DNA of 64,000 nucleotides from Candidatus Saccharimonadota bacterium (GTDB taxonomy: Bacteria > Patescibacteriota > Saccharimonadia > Saccharimonadales > Saccharimonadaceae). Made by a program: the position numbers and the translations under genes. Under the pieces are notes generated by a model that saw only the letters and a program-made list of their open reading frames with translations, had not been told where the DNA came from and ran no database searches. The DNA lies in assembly GCA_017514665.1 (NCBI GenBank), contig JAFWIX010000008.1, forward strand, positions 78,830 through 142,829, given 5' to 3'. Within the stretch, counting starts at the first letter, position 1; the number at the start of each line of letters is the position of its first letter. Below, one piece after another: positions 7,667-19,327 of this stretch.

Positions 7667-7686
<20 letters not shown>
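6811..7686 (+). CDS. htpX: HtpX-type zinc metalloprotease
   Basis: A 291-aa M48-family membrane protease that degrades damaged or misfolded membrane proteins. The zinc site is intact: H140-E141-x2-H144 in AHEMSHVKNYD and the third ligand in SREREYLADA near residue 215. Membrane helices lie at about 14-33, 38-58, 153-172 and 187-208. It follows lemA by 6 bases without its own promoter. The gene for the next membrane protein starts inside its last seven codons. Confidence 0.95.
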
Positions 7687-10757
<3,071 letters not shown>

Positions 10758-10758
10758 T

Positions 10759-12027
10759 TTAGACATTTTTCCACAGGCTTAACTGGGGTAAATATTCGGA
10801 TATTCTTAATAATTCATTATATTTACAAATTCTGTCTGTTCTTGACATTGAACCAGTTTTGATCTGCCCAGCATTTAGACCCACTGCAATATGTGCAATC
10901 GAAGTATCTTCGGTCTCGCCCGAACGGTGCGATACAATTGTCTTGTAACCAGCTTCTTTGGCGGTTTTCACCGCTTCAATCGTCTCTGACAAAGTACCAA
11001 TTTGATTAGGTTTAATCAAAATCGCATTTGCTGCACCATCTTCGATGCCTTGTTCTAATAATTTAGTATTTGTCACAAATAAATCGTCACCGACTAATTG
11101 AATCTCCGAACCAAGCTCCGCCGTCATCTTACGCCAACCGCCCCAATTTTTTTCATCCAAACCATCTTCTATCGAAATAATTGGATACTTTTCAATCAAT
11201 TCTTTGTACCATTCAATCATTTCTTCAGTACTTTTGTGGCGACCGCTAGTTTTAAATGTATACTTTTTATCTTGATAAAATTCCGATGCCGCTACGTCAA
11301 GCGCAATTGCTACGTCTTCACCAGGAGTATAACCGCTCGCTTCAATCGCTGTCACAATATAGTTTAATGGTTCTTCATTACCATGGCCCATTTTTGGTGC
11401 ATAACCACCTTCGTCACCTACCGTAGTTGGATAATTCTGTTCTTTGAGAATCTTTTTTAGTTCACGAAACACTCGTGTACCAATTTCCAAAGTGTCATTA
11501 ATAGTCGAGGCCGCCAGTGGCACAATCATATATTCCTGAATATCAGTAGACCAATCCGCGTGCGCCCCACCGTTCATAATATTCATCATTGGCAGCGGTA
11601 AGGTCATACCCTTAGTAGCAGAAAGCTCAGCTACATATTGGCAAAACAATAAACCTTTACTTCTAGCCATCGCCTTAGCCGTAGCCAACGACACTGCCAA
11701 AATCGCATTAGCACCAAGTTCTGATTTATTATCTGTACCATCAAGCTCACGCATCATTTCGTCAACCATAATTTGGTCGGATGAATTACCAACTAATACA
11801 TCGCGAATCTTGTTGTTAACATTCCAGACTGCCTTTTGCACGCTTTTACCACCAAAATAACGCTCGTCTCCGTCGCGTAATTCCAAGGCTTCTGATACAC
11901 CGGTCGAAGCGCCCGAAGGTACAATTGCGCGCCCCGAAGCGCCATTCTCCAAAAAGACATCCGCTTCTACTGTCGGATTCCCACGACTGTCCAACACCTG
12001 TCTGGCGCGAATGTCAGAAATAACCAT
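10759..12027 (-). CDS. eno: enolase
   Basis: A 422-aa enolase converting 2-phosphoglycerate to phosphoenolpyruvate in glycolysis, with a secondary place in the RNA degradosome of some bacteria. Family landmarks include the N-terminal [14 protein letters not shown], the loop [14 protein letters not shown], and the metal- and substrate-binding [26 protein letters not shown] and SHRSGETED, all intact. The start at 12027 lies 6 bases after a TGA-TATAAT box with no Shine-Dalgarno, so a leaderless mRNA is expected. It converges on ligA with no terminator between. Confidence 0.98.
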   Translation of the reverse strand: MVISDIRARQVLDSRGNPTVEADVFLENGASGRAIVPSGASTGVSEALELRDGDERYFGGKSVQKAVWNVNNKIRDVLVGNSSDQIMVDEMMRELDGTDNKSELGANAILAVSLATAKAMARSKGLLFCQYVAELSATKGMTLPLPMMNIMNGGAHADWSTDIQEYMIVPLAASTINDTLEIGTRVFRELKKILKEQNYPTTVGDEGGYAPKMGHGNEEPLNYIVTAIEASGYTPGEDVAIALDVAASEFYQDKKYTFKTSGRHKSTEEMIEWYKELIEKYPIISIEDGLDEKNWGGWRKMTAELGSEIQLVGDDLFVTNTKLLEQGIEDGAANAILIKPNQIGTLSETIEAVKTAKEAGYKTIVSHRSGETEDTSIAHIAVGLNAGQIKTGSMSRTDRICKYNELLRISEYLPQLSLWKNV

Positions 12028-12061
12028 AACAATATTATATCACATGTGGTATAATAAACAT
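12028..12061. promoter_or_regulatory. two divergent leaderless promoters in 34 bp (eno / ftsA)
   Basis: The whole gap between the two start codons is 34 bases. On the minus strand TATAAT lies at 12039-12034, 6 bases before the eno ATG. On the plus strand TATAAT lies at 12050-12055, 6 bases before the ftsA ATG. Both have TGn in front. Any -35 contact must fall over the opposite promoter or gene. Confidence 0.85.
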
Positions 12062-13324
12062 ATGAGTTTAATTTCGTCTGATAAAGCACCCGCAGTAGCC
12101 GACGAGAATACTATTCTCGCGCTTGATATTGGTACTGAATTTGTCAAAGCCGTAATTGCCAAAAGAACCAAAGACGGCCAACTCGAAATTGTCGGTGTCG
12201 GTCGCGCGCACCAAGAATCAAGCAATATGTATGCCGGCGCAATTGCCGACATCCCTGCCGTAATTGGTGTCTGTGAAAAAGCTCTCACTGAAGCCGAAAA
12301 TCAAGCCGGTATTACTTGCAAATTAGTTACCGTAGGTATTGCTGGCGAACTAATCAAAGGTAACACTTCTACTATTCGCTATCGCCGCAGTAATGGCAAT
12401 AAACCACTTTCCGAGCAAGAAATGGATTCTATTATCGACCGCGTTCAGGCCAAGGCCGGCGAGCAAGCCCGCAAAGAAGTCGCAGTCGAAACCAATAATC
12501 CTAATGTTGAAGTCCGCTTAATTAATTCCGCCATTGTCTCCATGCAAATCGATGGCTACAAAATCAGCAATCCAATTGGTTTTAAGGGCTCAGATGTCAC
12601 TATTCAATTTTATACTGCTTTTGCGCCCCTAGTTCATATTTCAGCCATCGAAAAGGTTTGCGCTGAATTGAATCTCGAATTACTCGCTGTAGCCGTAGAA
12701 CCATTTGCCGTCTGTCGCGCCTGCCTCGGCGAAGAAGTTGACAGCAATTTTTCGGGTATCGTCATGGACATTGGTGGTGGCACCACTGATATCGCCGTAG
12801 TCGACGATGGCGGTGTCGAAGGCACCAAGATGTTTAGCATTGGCGGTCGTAGTTTTACTCATCAAATTGCCGAATCACTCGGTATTGATTTCAATACTGC
12901 CGAAGAATACAAACTCTCTCTCGAAACTGACAAAATTGAACCCGAAATCCGCAAAAAAATCTACGCCGCACTTGCCCGCAACCTCGCCGTTTGGCTTTCG
13001 GGCGTTGAGATCACTTTGGAAGAATTTAACGTTTCCGAAATGCTACCAGGACGCATTCTGCTTTGTGGCGGTGGTGCCGGCCTAAGTATTTTACAAGAAG
13101 CACTTGCTACCACCAACTGGTTTGGTGACCTCGCTTTTGCGCGTCGCCCCGTCATTCATCTCGTCGAAGCTATCGACATTCCGGGTATTTACAATACTAC
13201 TTCTACTAAATTAGATCATTCTTATATCACCGCCTTGGGGCTCCTTCGCGTTGCTCTTGACACGCTCAACGGCGACGAAGACAGCGGTATCCGCGCTAAA
13301 TTGGCTAAGCTATTGCAAAATTAA
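12062..13324 (+). CDS. ftsA: FtsA-type actin-fold ATPase (cell division; PilM-like possible)
   Basis: A 420-aa actin-fold ATPase. Phosphate-binding motifs are visible: ALDIGTEFVKAVI near the N-terminus, VMDIGGGTTDIAVV in the middle and ILLCGGGAGL near residue 335. The SHS2 subdomain typical of FtsA lies between residues about 95 and 170. FtsA ties the FtsZ ring to the membrane; a membrane-targeting amphipathic C-terminal helix (LAKLLQN) is short here, and PilM, the type IV pilus homologue, remains an alternative because a pilin-like gene is in the window. The ATG at 12062 sits 6 bases after the -10 box (leaderless). Confidence 0.85.
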   Translation: MSLISSDKAPAVADENTILALDIGTEFVKAVIAKRTKDGQLEIVGVGRAHQESSNMYAGAIADIPAVIGVCEKALTEAENQAGITCKLVTVGIAGELIKGNTSTIRYRRSNGNKPLSEQEMDSIIDRVQAKAGEQARKEVAVETNNPNVEVRLINSAIVSMQIDGYKISNPIGFKGSDVTIQFYTAFAPLVHISAIEKVCAELNLELLAVAVEPFAVCRACLGEEVDSNFSGIVMDIGGGTTDIAVVDDGGVEGTKMFSIGGRSFTHQIAESLGIDFNTAEEYKLSLETDKIEPEIRKKIYAALARNLAVWLSGVEITLEEFNVSEMLPGRILLCGGGAGLSILQEALATTNWFGDLAFARRPVIHLVEAIDIPGIYNTTSTKLDHSYITALGLLRVALDTLNGDEDSGIRAKLAKLLQN

Positions 13325-13419
13325 AAAAGGTCAAGCTAAACATTTTTGCGAGGGAGTAAGACTTGGCCTAGCGGCCCGGAGCGCTCCCGAGCAAAAATCG
13401 TTTAGTTGACCCCTCTTTT
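13323..13419. repeat. foldback element C (97 bp) at the ftsA/rluB convergent junction
   Basis: Arms 13323-13356 and 13384-13419 are inverted copies with small gaps. The element starts inside the ftsA stop codon, and its right arm and core encode the last residues and stop codon of rluB. The 13-mer GAGCGCTCCCGAG (13379-13391) recurs inverted in element F in cysS. It can also fold as a large bidirectional terminator. Confidence 0.8.
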
Positions 13420-14075
13420 AAATTTTCTAATTTATATGGGCCAAATTGTGTGCGATGTAGCTTGGTGACCGTATAGCCAAGCGCGTCAAAGGTTCGCCTA
13501 ATTTGCCGATTGCGCCCCTCGCTCATCGTCACTTGCCATTTTAATCTCGAATTATCTAGTTTCATTAATCCTAATTTTGATACACCATCACCAATCTCGA
13601 CACCAAAATCACTAATCATTTGTTGATGTAGCGGCTCTAAAGCACGGTCTAACTCCACTTCATATACTTTAGTCTTAGCAAATTTCGGATGTGTCATTTG
13701 ATAAGCAAAGTCGCCATCATTAGTTAAAATTATCAAACCCGAAGAATCTTTATCCAGCCTACCTACAGTTTTTAAATGTTGCATATCGTCCGGCAATAAA
13801 GAATAAATTGTTGGCGCATCACCTTGAGCGCGCCTTGAACATACATAACCTACTGGTTTATTAAGCAAGATATAAGAAAAATCGGCCTCAAAGGGCACTA
13901 CCTTGTCATTATAACATACTTCAGTAGTTTTGTCAATTCTCACCCCAAGAGTTGCTGGTTTACCATCAACCAAAACCTTACCCCTAGCAATCGCATCATC
14001 AGCCTCACGCCGCGACATACCTAGCCTTTCGGCTAGGAATTTATTTAATCTAAGTTTATCCTGCGGTTGGTCCAT
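13368..14075 (-). CDS. rluB: 23S/16S rRNA pseudouridine synthase (RluB/RsuA family)
   Basis: A 235-aa pseudouridine synthase of the RsuA/RluB/RluE group. An S4 RNA-binding domain (residues 7-65, RLNKFLAERLGMSRREADD) precedes the catalytic domain, where D108 in GRLDKDSSGL is the nucleophile; the family's MSEGRNRQIRR motif is also present. Its target is probably 23S rRNA. It overlaps the upstream receiver gene by 20 bases. The last 17 or so residues (KEGSTKRFLLGSAPGR) are encoded by foldback element C rather than by ordinary family sequence. Confidence 0.92.
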   Translation of the reverse strand: MDQPQDKLRLNKFLAERLGMSRREADDAIARGKVLVDGKPATLGVRIDKTTEVCYNDKVVPFEADFSYILLNKPVGYVCSRRAQGDAPTIYSLLPDDMQHLKTVGRLDKDSSGLIILTNDGDFAYQMTHPKFAKTKVYEVELDRALEPLHQQMISDFGVEIGDGVSKLGLMKLDNSRLKWQVTMSEGRNRQIRRTFDALGYTVTKLHRTQFGPYKLENLKEGSTKRFLLGSAPGR

Positions 14076-14547
14076 TTAGGTTTGGCGTAGTTACTTCGGT
14101 CGGAGCAGCTGGAGCAGCTGGAGTGGCGGGTGCGGCAGGAGCAGTTTGATCAGCCGGAGCATTGTTATTTACCGGGTCACGATCGCCCAACACTTCGTGA
14201 ATTACATTTACTACATCTTCAATTCCAACCTGTGATTTAACCAAATAACGATCTGCGCCTAGAGCTTCGCCACGTTTACGTTGGTCTTCGCTCGACAAGG
14301 CCGTCATCATTACTACTTTGATGTCTTTAGTTTCTGGCGTAGAACGCAAAATATCCAACATATCAAAACCCGAAATTTTTGGCATCATCACATCTGACAA
14401 AATCAAATCTGGTTTTTCTTTGACAGCAATTGCCAAAGCTTCTTCGCCATCACCAGCGGAGATAATCTCATACCCCTCAGCTGCCAAGCGAATACTATAG
14501 ATTTCGCGTAAGCTGGTGTCGTCTTCTACTAACATTAATTTTGTCAC
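14056..14547 (-). CDS. single-domain response regulator with Pro/Ala-rich tail
   Basis: A 163-aa CheY-like receiver without a DNA-binding domain. The acidic pocket (E8, D9, D10), phospho-acceptor D52 in LILSDVMMPK, T82 and K104 in YLVKS are intact. After residue 124 comes a low-complexity tail rich in Ala, Pro and Thr (TAPAAPATPAAPAAP). The GTG start overlaps the kinase stop codon (GTGA), so the two proteins are translationally coupled and form a cognate pair. With no output domain, signalling is likely by protein contact, perhaps through the Pro-rich tails. Confidence 0.88.
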   Translation of the reverse strand: MTKLMLVEDDTSLREIYSIRLAAEGYEIISAGDGEEALAIAVKEKPDLILSDVMMPKISGFDMLDILRSTPETKDIKVVMMTALSSEDQRKRGEALGADRYLVKSQVGIEDVVNVIHEVLGDRDPVNNNAPADQTAPAAPATPAAPAAPTEVTTPNLNGPTAG

Positions 14548-16013
14548 TTTATTTCTCCTTGTGGTTGATTAGTTATCGGATTAGGGGGTTGAACTTGTGG
14601 TTGGGGTGCCACGGGTGGTGGCGTAGCCGGCTGAGGCTGGGGTTGTGGTGTCGCCGGTTGTATAGGTTGTGCGGGTGGTGCGGGTTGTACAGATTGCACA
14701 GGCTGCACTGATTGTGTCGGCGGGGCAGGTTGCGCTGGAACCTGCGATGCAGTTGGTTGCGGTGGCGGCTGTACTGGCTTCGCCATCATTGCTTCTTCGT
14801 TTTGCAAAGCCAACTTCCTTTTATTATACTCTTCTTCTGAAATTCTGGGTAGAGAAACATAAAAAGTTGTGCCTTCACCGAAGCTACTCTCGGCCCAAAC
14901 GCGTCCGCCCATCGCTTCTACACGCGTTTTAACAAGATAAAGTCCGAGGCCGGTGCCACCAATTGTGCGTGTTTGCGAATTATCAGCACGATAAAACTTC
15001 TGGAAAATATGATTTAAGTCGTCTGGTGCAATGCCAATACCAGTATCAGTCACATTAATCAAAATCTTTTCGCCATCGCCTCTGGCATTCACCCAGACAG
15101 CGCCGCCTTCTTTGGTATATTTCACGGCATTTTCAATCAAATTGTCCAAAACCTCATGCAAGAAATCAACATCTACCGCGCCGTATACAATTTGATCTAC
15201 TCGACGCGATGTATCATTGGACACTTCGTCAGGCGTACCAAAACTATATTTCAGATGATGTTTTTCAATCTCCGGAATATGTTCGTCGGCAATCTTTTTA
15301 ACTAGTTCGACAATTTCTACCGGCATAAAGCGCGGCTTTAGTTTGCCATCATCAAGTTTAGTTACATCAAGCAAATCCCTAAACAAATGTCCTAAATGCT
15401 GACTAGCTTGATGCGCTTGATTCAAATATTGCTGTGCTCTAGCATCAATCGTCGCCGTCTGTGGATTCAAAGCTAACGCCAAATAACCTTCAATCGACGC
15501 TACCGGCGTACGCATTTCGTGGCTTGCGGTCGAAATAAACTCCATCTGCGCGCCTTCTTCTTCTAATTCTTTGGTAATATTTCTAAAAGTAATAATTCTG
15601 TCATCGTGTGCGCCACCAGTGGGGATCAAATTCACCGCTATCCCCATTTGGCGTTCAGCATTTACGCTCGCTAACAAAAACTCACGTGACGAAAACGCAG
15701 TATTATTATGCGCTGCCACCGCCAAAGGATTGTTTTCGCCTTCAAGCGGCATACCCTCAGAATTTTCCAACTTAATCGCTAAATTAAAATCAAGTCCAAT
15801 TATATCACTAGCATTTTTTTGTCCCAGCATCGTCAAAGCAGCTGGATTGGCCATTTTAATCGCGCCGTTGCTATCAATAATTAATACACCATCCGTAATA
15901 TTATTTAATGCCAACTCAGCCAACACCGCATTTGCGCTAGTATTTTCACCAGCGTTAGTCGGCGTGGTTTTAGAAGTTGTAATTGGTTTTTTAGCAAAAT
16001 CTAATATACCCAC
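14544..16013 (-). CDS. cytoplasmic PAS histidine kinase with Pro/Gln-rich tail
   Basis: A 489-aa soluble histidine kinase. A PAS domain (about 35-150) is followed by the HisKA dimerisation helix with H165 in STASHEMRTP and an HATPase domain with N box DNLIENAVKY, G1 DTGIGI and G2 GGTGLGLYL. Beyond about residue 400 the protein is a repetitive Pro/Gln/Ala-rich tail (repeats such as QSVQPVQSVQPAPP). There are no membrane helices. The start is a GTG exactly 6 bases after a TGT-TAAAAT box, so a leaderless GTG start. It forms an operon with its receiver and rluB. Confidence 0.9.
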   Translation of the reverse strand: MGILDFAKKPITTSKTTPTNAGENTSANAVLAELALNNITDGVLIIDSNGAIKMANPAALTMLGQKNASDIIGLDFNLAIKLENSEGMPLEGENNPLAVAAHNNTAFSSREFLLASVNAERQMGIAVNLIPTGGAHDDRIITFRNITKELEEEGAQMEFISTASHEMRTPVASIEGYLALALNPQTATIDARAQQYLNQAHQASQHLGHLFRDLLDVTKLDDGKLKPRFMPVEIVELVKKIADEHIPEIEKHHLKYSFGTPDEVSNDTSRRVDQIVYGAVDVDFLHEVLDNLIENAVKYTKEGGAVWVNARGDGEKILINVTDTGIGIAPDDLNHIFQKFYRADNSQTRTIGGTGLGLYLVKTRVEAMGGRVWAESSFGEGTTFYVSLPRISEEEYNKRKLALQNEEAMMAKPVQPPPQPTASQVPAQPAPPTQSVQPVQSVQPAPPAQPIQPATPQPQPQPATPPPVAPQPQVQPPNPITNQPQGEIK

Positions 16014-16061
16014 ACATTTATTTTAACACAAACATTATAAAATGTGGTATATTAAAATTAT
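16014..16061. promoter_or_regulatory. divergent promoters (kinase / 16062 gene)
   Basis: On the minus strand TAAAAT (16025-16020) is 6 bases before the kinase GTG. On the plus strand TATATT (16048-16053) is 8 bases before the ATG at 16062. Neither gene has a Shine-Dalgarno. Confidence 0.75.
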
Positions 16062-17753
16062 ATGAATAAAGATACTATTTATATTGAACCCGAGAATGAC
16101 ATTACTGACATTCTTGCCAAGCTCAAAAATTCTGAGCAAAAAGTCGTCGCGCTCGTACCACCTAAGAAGGCTGGGGTGTTGCGTAGCGCTGTAAATATCA
16201 AATTAATTGCCAAGACGGCGCGCGACAACGAAAAGGCCGCAGTATTAGTTACCACTGATCCAGCCCTAATTAAATTGGCTGCTGCTGCCAAAATTCCTGT
16301 TGCTAAGACTTTACAGTCTCGCCCTGAAGTTCCCACCGACGAAGATGTCGCTGCCTTGATGGCTAACGAACAAGTTATTGACGATATGTCTGACCAGCCA
16401 GAAAACGACAATAAAGACGATAAGAAACCTGCCGAAAAAACCACCGATGCTGAAAAAAAATCCGAAGATAAGCCCAAAGCTGACGACAAAGATGAAGAAA
16501 AACCCGAGAAGAAATCCGACAATAAGGGCGGTAAAGGCAAAAAAGGCGGTAAGGTTCCCGATATCAAAAAATATCGCAAATTTATCATTATCGGTGCTGC
16601 ACTTTTCGTTTCCATTGTAGCCTTTCTTGTCTGGGCTCTCGCTATCGCCCCTAAAGTAGATATCCAAGTCTCCGTTCAAACTGAAGGCCAGCCATTTAAT
16701 GAAAGTGTCACCTTTACCCAAAATGAATCCGAGAAAAATGTCGAAGAGGGTAAATTCTACGTTGAAGAGCAAAAACAAGAAAAGAAAGACACTGTCAATT
16801 TTGAAGCTACCGGTAAGAAAGATGTCGGCAATAAAGCTAGCGGCTCAATCAAGGTTTACGCTTACTTCAATGATGCTGGCTCTATTAGTATTCCTGCTGG
16901 CGCTAGTTTCTCTTACGGTGGTATGTCATATTACGCCGCCACAGCTTCCTCGCTTAGTTGGGACAAAAACGACGAACATTGCGATCCGGGCAGTAGTTTT
17001 AGTTCTGGTTGCCGTGTTAGCACTAATATTAATATCACCGCCGCCGAACCGGGCGATAAATACAACGTAGGCGCCCAAAACTCCGGCTGGTCATCTAATG
17101 TTGGTGGCGTCTTAGTTGAATCTGGCGGTTCTATCTCTGGCGGTACTTCAGATATTAAGACTGTAGTCACTCAGGCCGATGTCGATAAAGCCAAATCTGG
17201 CATTGAATCCAAGAGCGAAGAAGAAATCAAAGCAGATTTCCTCAAATCCTTCTCTGATAATCTCTATCCAATTGATTCTAGCTTTAATGTTTCAGTTTCC
17301 GATGTCAGCTCCAGCCCAGCCGTCAACGAAGAGTGCTCTGGTAACGCTACTTTAACTGTCACTACTACAGTTACCATGCTTGCCGTAGATAAAGGTGATA
17401 TTGAACAGTTCGTCAAAAGCAAAGTTGAACTTCCAGACGATCGCGAAATTTACTCTATCGGTAATCCGCGTTTCGACCAATTCGTCAAAGGCGACAACGG
17501 CATGTCTGCTAAACTCAAAACTACTCTCCAAGTTGGTCCCAAAATCACTAACGAAGAAGTAATGGAAAAAGCCAAAGGTCGCAAAATCGGCGAAGTTCAA
17601 TCCATGCTTAAATCTATTACTGGTGTCACTGATGTCAAAATCGATGGTAACTTCTTCTGGGTCCGTTCCGTTCCCAACGATCCAAACCGTGTCAACATCG
17701 AATTAACTAATAGCTCAGACAATAATGCAGAAGAGGAGGTAGTAGAAGAATGA
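16062..17753 (+). CDS. single-pass membrane protein with charged linker and large extracytoplasmic domain
   Basis: A 563-aa protein typical of this lineage but of unknown function. Residues 1-90 form a cytoplasmic alpha/beta domain (IYIEPENDITDILAKLKNSE, VALVPPKKAGVLRSAV). Residues 105-165 are a very charged Lys/Asp/Glu linker. One membrane helix spans about 172-193, and the remaining 370 residues lie outside, with beta-rich repeats resembling baseplate-J/adhesin-type folds and four cysteines. The gene is leaderless (-10 ends 8 bases before ATG). It overlaps the next gene by 4 bases (ATGA), and so begins a run with cell-wall enzymes, hinting at an envelope role. Confidence 0.7.
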   Translation: MNKDTIYIEPENDITDILAKLKNSEQKVVALVPPKKAGVLRSAVNIKLIAKTARDNEKAAVLVTTDPALIKLAAAAKIPVAKTLQSRPEVPTDEDVAALMANEQVIDDMSDQPENDNKDDKKPAEKTTDAEKKSEDKPKADDKDEEKPEKKSDNKGGKGKKGGKVPDIKKYRKFIIIGAALFVSIVAFLVWALAIAPKVDIQVSVQTEGQPFNESVTFTQNESEKNVEEGKFYVEEQKQEKKDTVNFEATGKKDVGNKASGSIKVYAYFNDAGSISIPAGASFSYGGMSYYAATASSLSWDKNDEHCDPGSSFSSGCRVSTNINITAAEPGDKYNVGAQNSGWSSNVGGVLVESGGSISGGTSDIKTVVTQADVDKAKSGIESKSEEEIKADFLKSFSDNLYPIDSSFNVSVSDVSSSPAVNEECSGNATLTVTTTVTMLAVDKGDIEQFVKSKVELPDDREIYSIGNPRFDQFVKGDNGMSAKLKTTLQVGPKITNEEVMEKAKGRKIGEVQSMLKSITGVTDVKIDGNFFWVRSVPNDPNRVNIELTNSSDNNAEEEVVEE

Positions 17754-19327
17754 AAATTATCGCTCTAGACGTTGGCTCCAAACGTATTGGTATGGCTAAG
17801 GCGGATTCCAACGTTCGCGTTGCTATTCCGTCTGGTGTTGTCGAAGTCGATGGTACCGAACTCCAACAAATTATTTCCTTTGCGAGGGTTTACGGCACTC
17901 ATTTATTCGTTATTGGTCTACCACGCAGCAATCAAGGTGAAGAGACCGCTCAAAGTGCCTATGTGCGCAACTTTGCTACTCGCCTCAAAACTGTCATGCC
18001 CGAAGCTAAAATTCGTTTCCAGGATGAATCATTTACTTCAGTAGAAGCCGAGGAACGCCTCAAATCTCGCAAGCGCAAATACGAAAAAGGTGAAATTGAC
18101 GCCGAAGCAGCTGCAATCATCCTTCAAGATTTTCTAGAGAGCTTTACCGGCGATACCGAAAATAGTCACTCTACTCAAAAAGCCGAAAAAAAAATACCTT
18201 CTAAAAAATCTCATCTTTTACGTAATATTCTGTTATCCATTGCTGCTATAGTAATTTTGGCCGGTATTGCTGGTTTTGTCTATTATCGTATCAATCTTTT
18301 ACCAGTAGCCGCTAATGTTAGTTGCGCAAGTGAAGCCGAAGAACTTCCGAATGAATGCAAAGATATCACTTTTGCCGTCAAAGAAGGTGAAAGCACTGGA
18401 CAAATTGGCAATAACCTCAAAAACGCTGGATTGATTCGTAGTGCTTTAGTTTTTAATATCCAGTATCATCTGGCTCACGGTCACGAAAATCTCCAAACTG
18501 GTGAATACAAATTCAAACCTACCCAATCTACCGACGAAATTATTACTCAGCTTATAAAGGGCTCCAACGACAACGTATTTTCTTTTACGATCATCCCTGG
18601 AGAAACCCTAAACTCTATCAAGAAAAAATTGGTCGACCAAGGCTATTCTAGCGAAGATATCGACGCTGCTTTTACTGCCGTCGCGACTCCATCGTCAACT
18701 AACGAAGACGGCACCCCAGTTTACGAAAAATATCCAGTTCTCGCCGGTAAGCCAGCCGAAGCTTCTCTCGAAGGCTATATCTTTGGCGATACTTATGAAT
18801 TCTACAAAAATGAAGAGTTGGAAAACATCATCGGCACTACTCTTGAAGCTATGGATAAAGTTGTTACCGAAAATAATCTAGTTGAAGCTTACCAGGTGCA
18901 CGGATTAAATCTTTATCAGGGAATTACGCTAGCTAGTATGGTGCAAAAAGAAGCTACTGGCGCCGACCAAGCTACCGTCGCGCAGGTGTTTTATAGCCGT
19001 TTGGCCGCTGACATGCTGCTTGGCAGTGATGTCACTGCACAATATGCAGCTGATCTCGTCGACCCTGATCGTCAGACTTACACCGATAACTCTGCTGTTT
19101 TGCAGATTGATTCTCCTTATAATACTCGTCTTTACGCCGGTCTACCTTATGGTCCCATCTGTAATCCCGGCGTTGAAGCCCTAATCGCCGCCGCTTCTCC
19201 CACCGATACCGACTATCTGTTCTTCTTGACAGGAGATGATGGCGTGGTATACTATAGCCATACAGATTCTGAGCATCAACAGAACGTTGCCGAACACTGC
19301 CAGGAACTCTGTAAAACTTCATTATGA
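17750..19327 (+). CDS. fusion of RuvX/YqgF nuclease-like domain and MltG-type endolytic transglycosylase
   Basis: A single 525-aa open frame joins two normally separate proteins. Residues 1-140 are a YqgF/RuvX RNase H-fold domain (ALDVGSKRIGMAKAD, VIGLPRSNQGEET, FQDESFTS, DAEAAAIILQDFL) implicated in pre-16S rRNA maturation. After a linker and one membrane helix (about 160-182) comes an MltG/YceG domain with LysM-like subdomain and the motifs LASMVQKEA, DSPYNTR, GLPYGPICNPG and FLTGDDGVVYYSHT; MltG cuts nascent peptidoglycan. In the usual motif VEKE the first Glu is Gln here, the second Glu is kept. Overlaps of 4 bases on both sides place it in an envelope operon. Confidence 0.88.
   Translation: MKIIALDVGSKRIGMAKADSNVRVAIPSGVVEVDGTELQQIISFARVYGTHLFVIGLPRSNQGEETAQSAYVRNFATRLKTVMPEAKIRFQDESFTSVEAEERLKSRKRKYEKGEIDAEAAAIILQDFLESFTGDTENSHSTQKAEKKIPSKKSHLLRNILLSIAAIVILAGIAGFVYYRINLLPVAANVSCASEAEELPNECKDITFAVKEGESTGQIGNNLKNAGLIRSALVFNIQYHLAHGHENLQTGEYKFKPTQSTDEIITQLIKGSNDNVFSFTIIPGETLNSIKKKLVDQGYSSEDIDAAFTAVATPSSTNEDGTPVYEKYPVLAGKPAEASLEGYIFGDTYEFYKNEELENIIGTTLEAMDKVVTENNLVEAYQVHGLNLYQGITLASMVQKEATGADQATVAQVFYSRLAADMLLGSDVTAQYAADLVDPDRQTYTDNSAVLQIDSPYNTRLYAGLPYGPICNPGVEALIAAASPTDTDYLFFLTGDDGVVYYSHTDSEHQQNVAEHCQELCKTSL

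Noticed and set aside
14090..14130. CRISPR-like short repeats
   Set aside because: They are codons of the Ala/Pro-rich receiver tail, not spaced repeats.
14580..14770. Tandem DNA repeat
   Set aside because: It encodes the Pro/Gln-rich tail of the kinase; the period follows codons.
16079..16778. Minus-strand frames over the charged linker of the 16062 protein
   Set aside because: Shadow of Lys/Asp/Glu-rich codons on the coding strand; low-complexity Ser/Phe translation.
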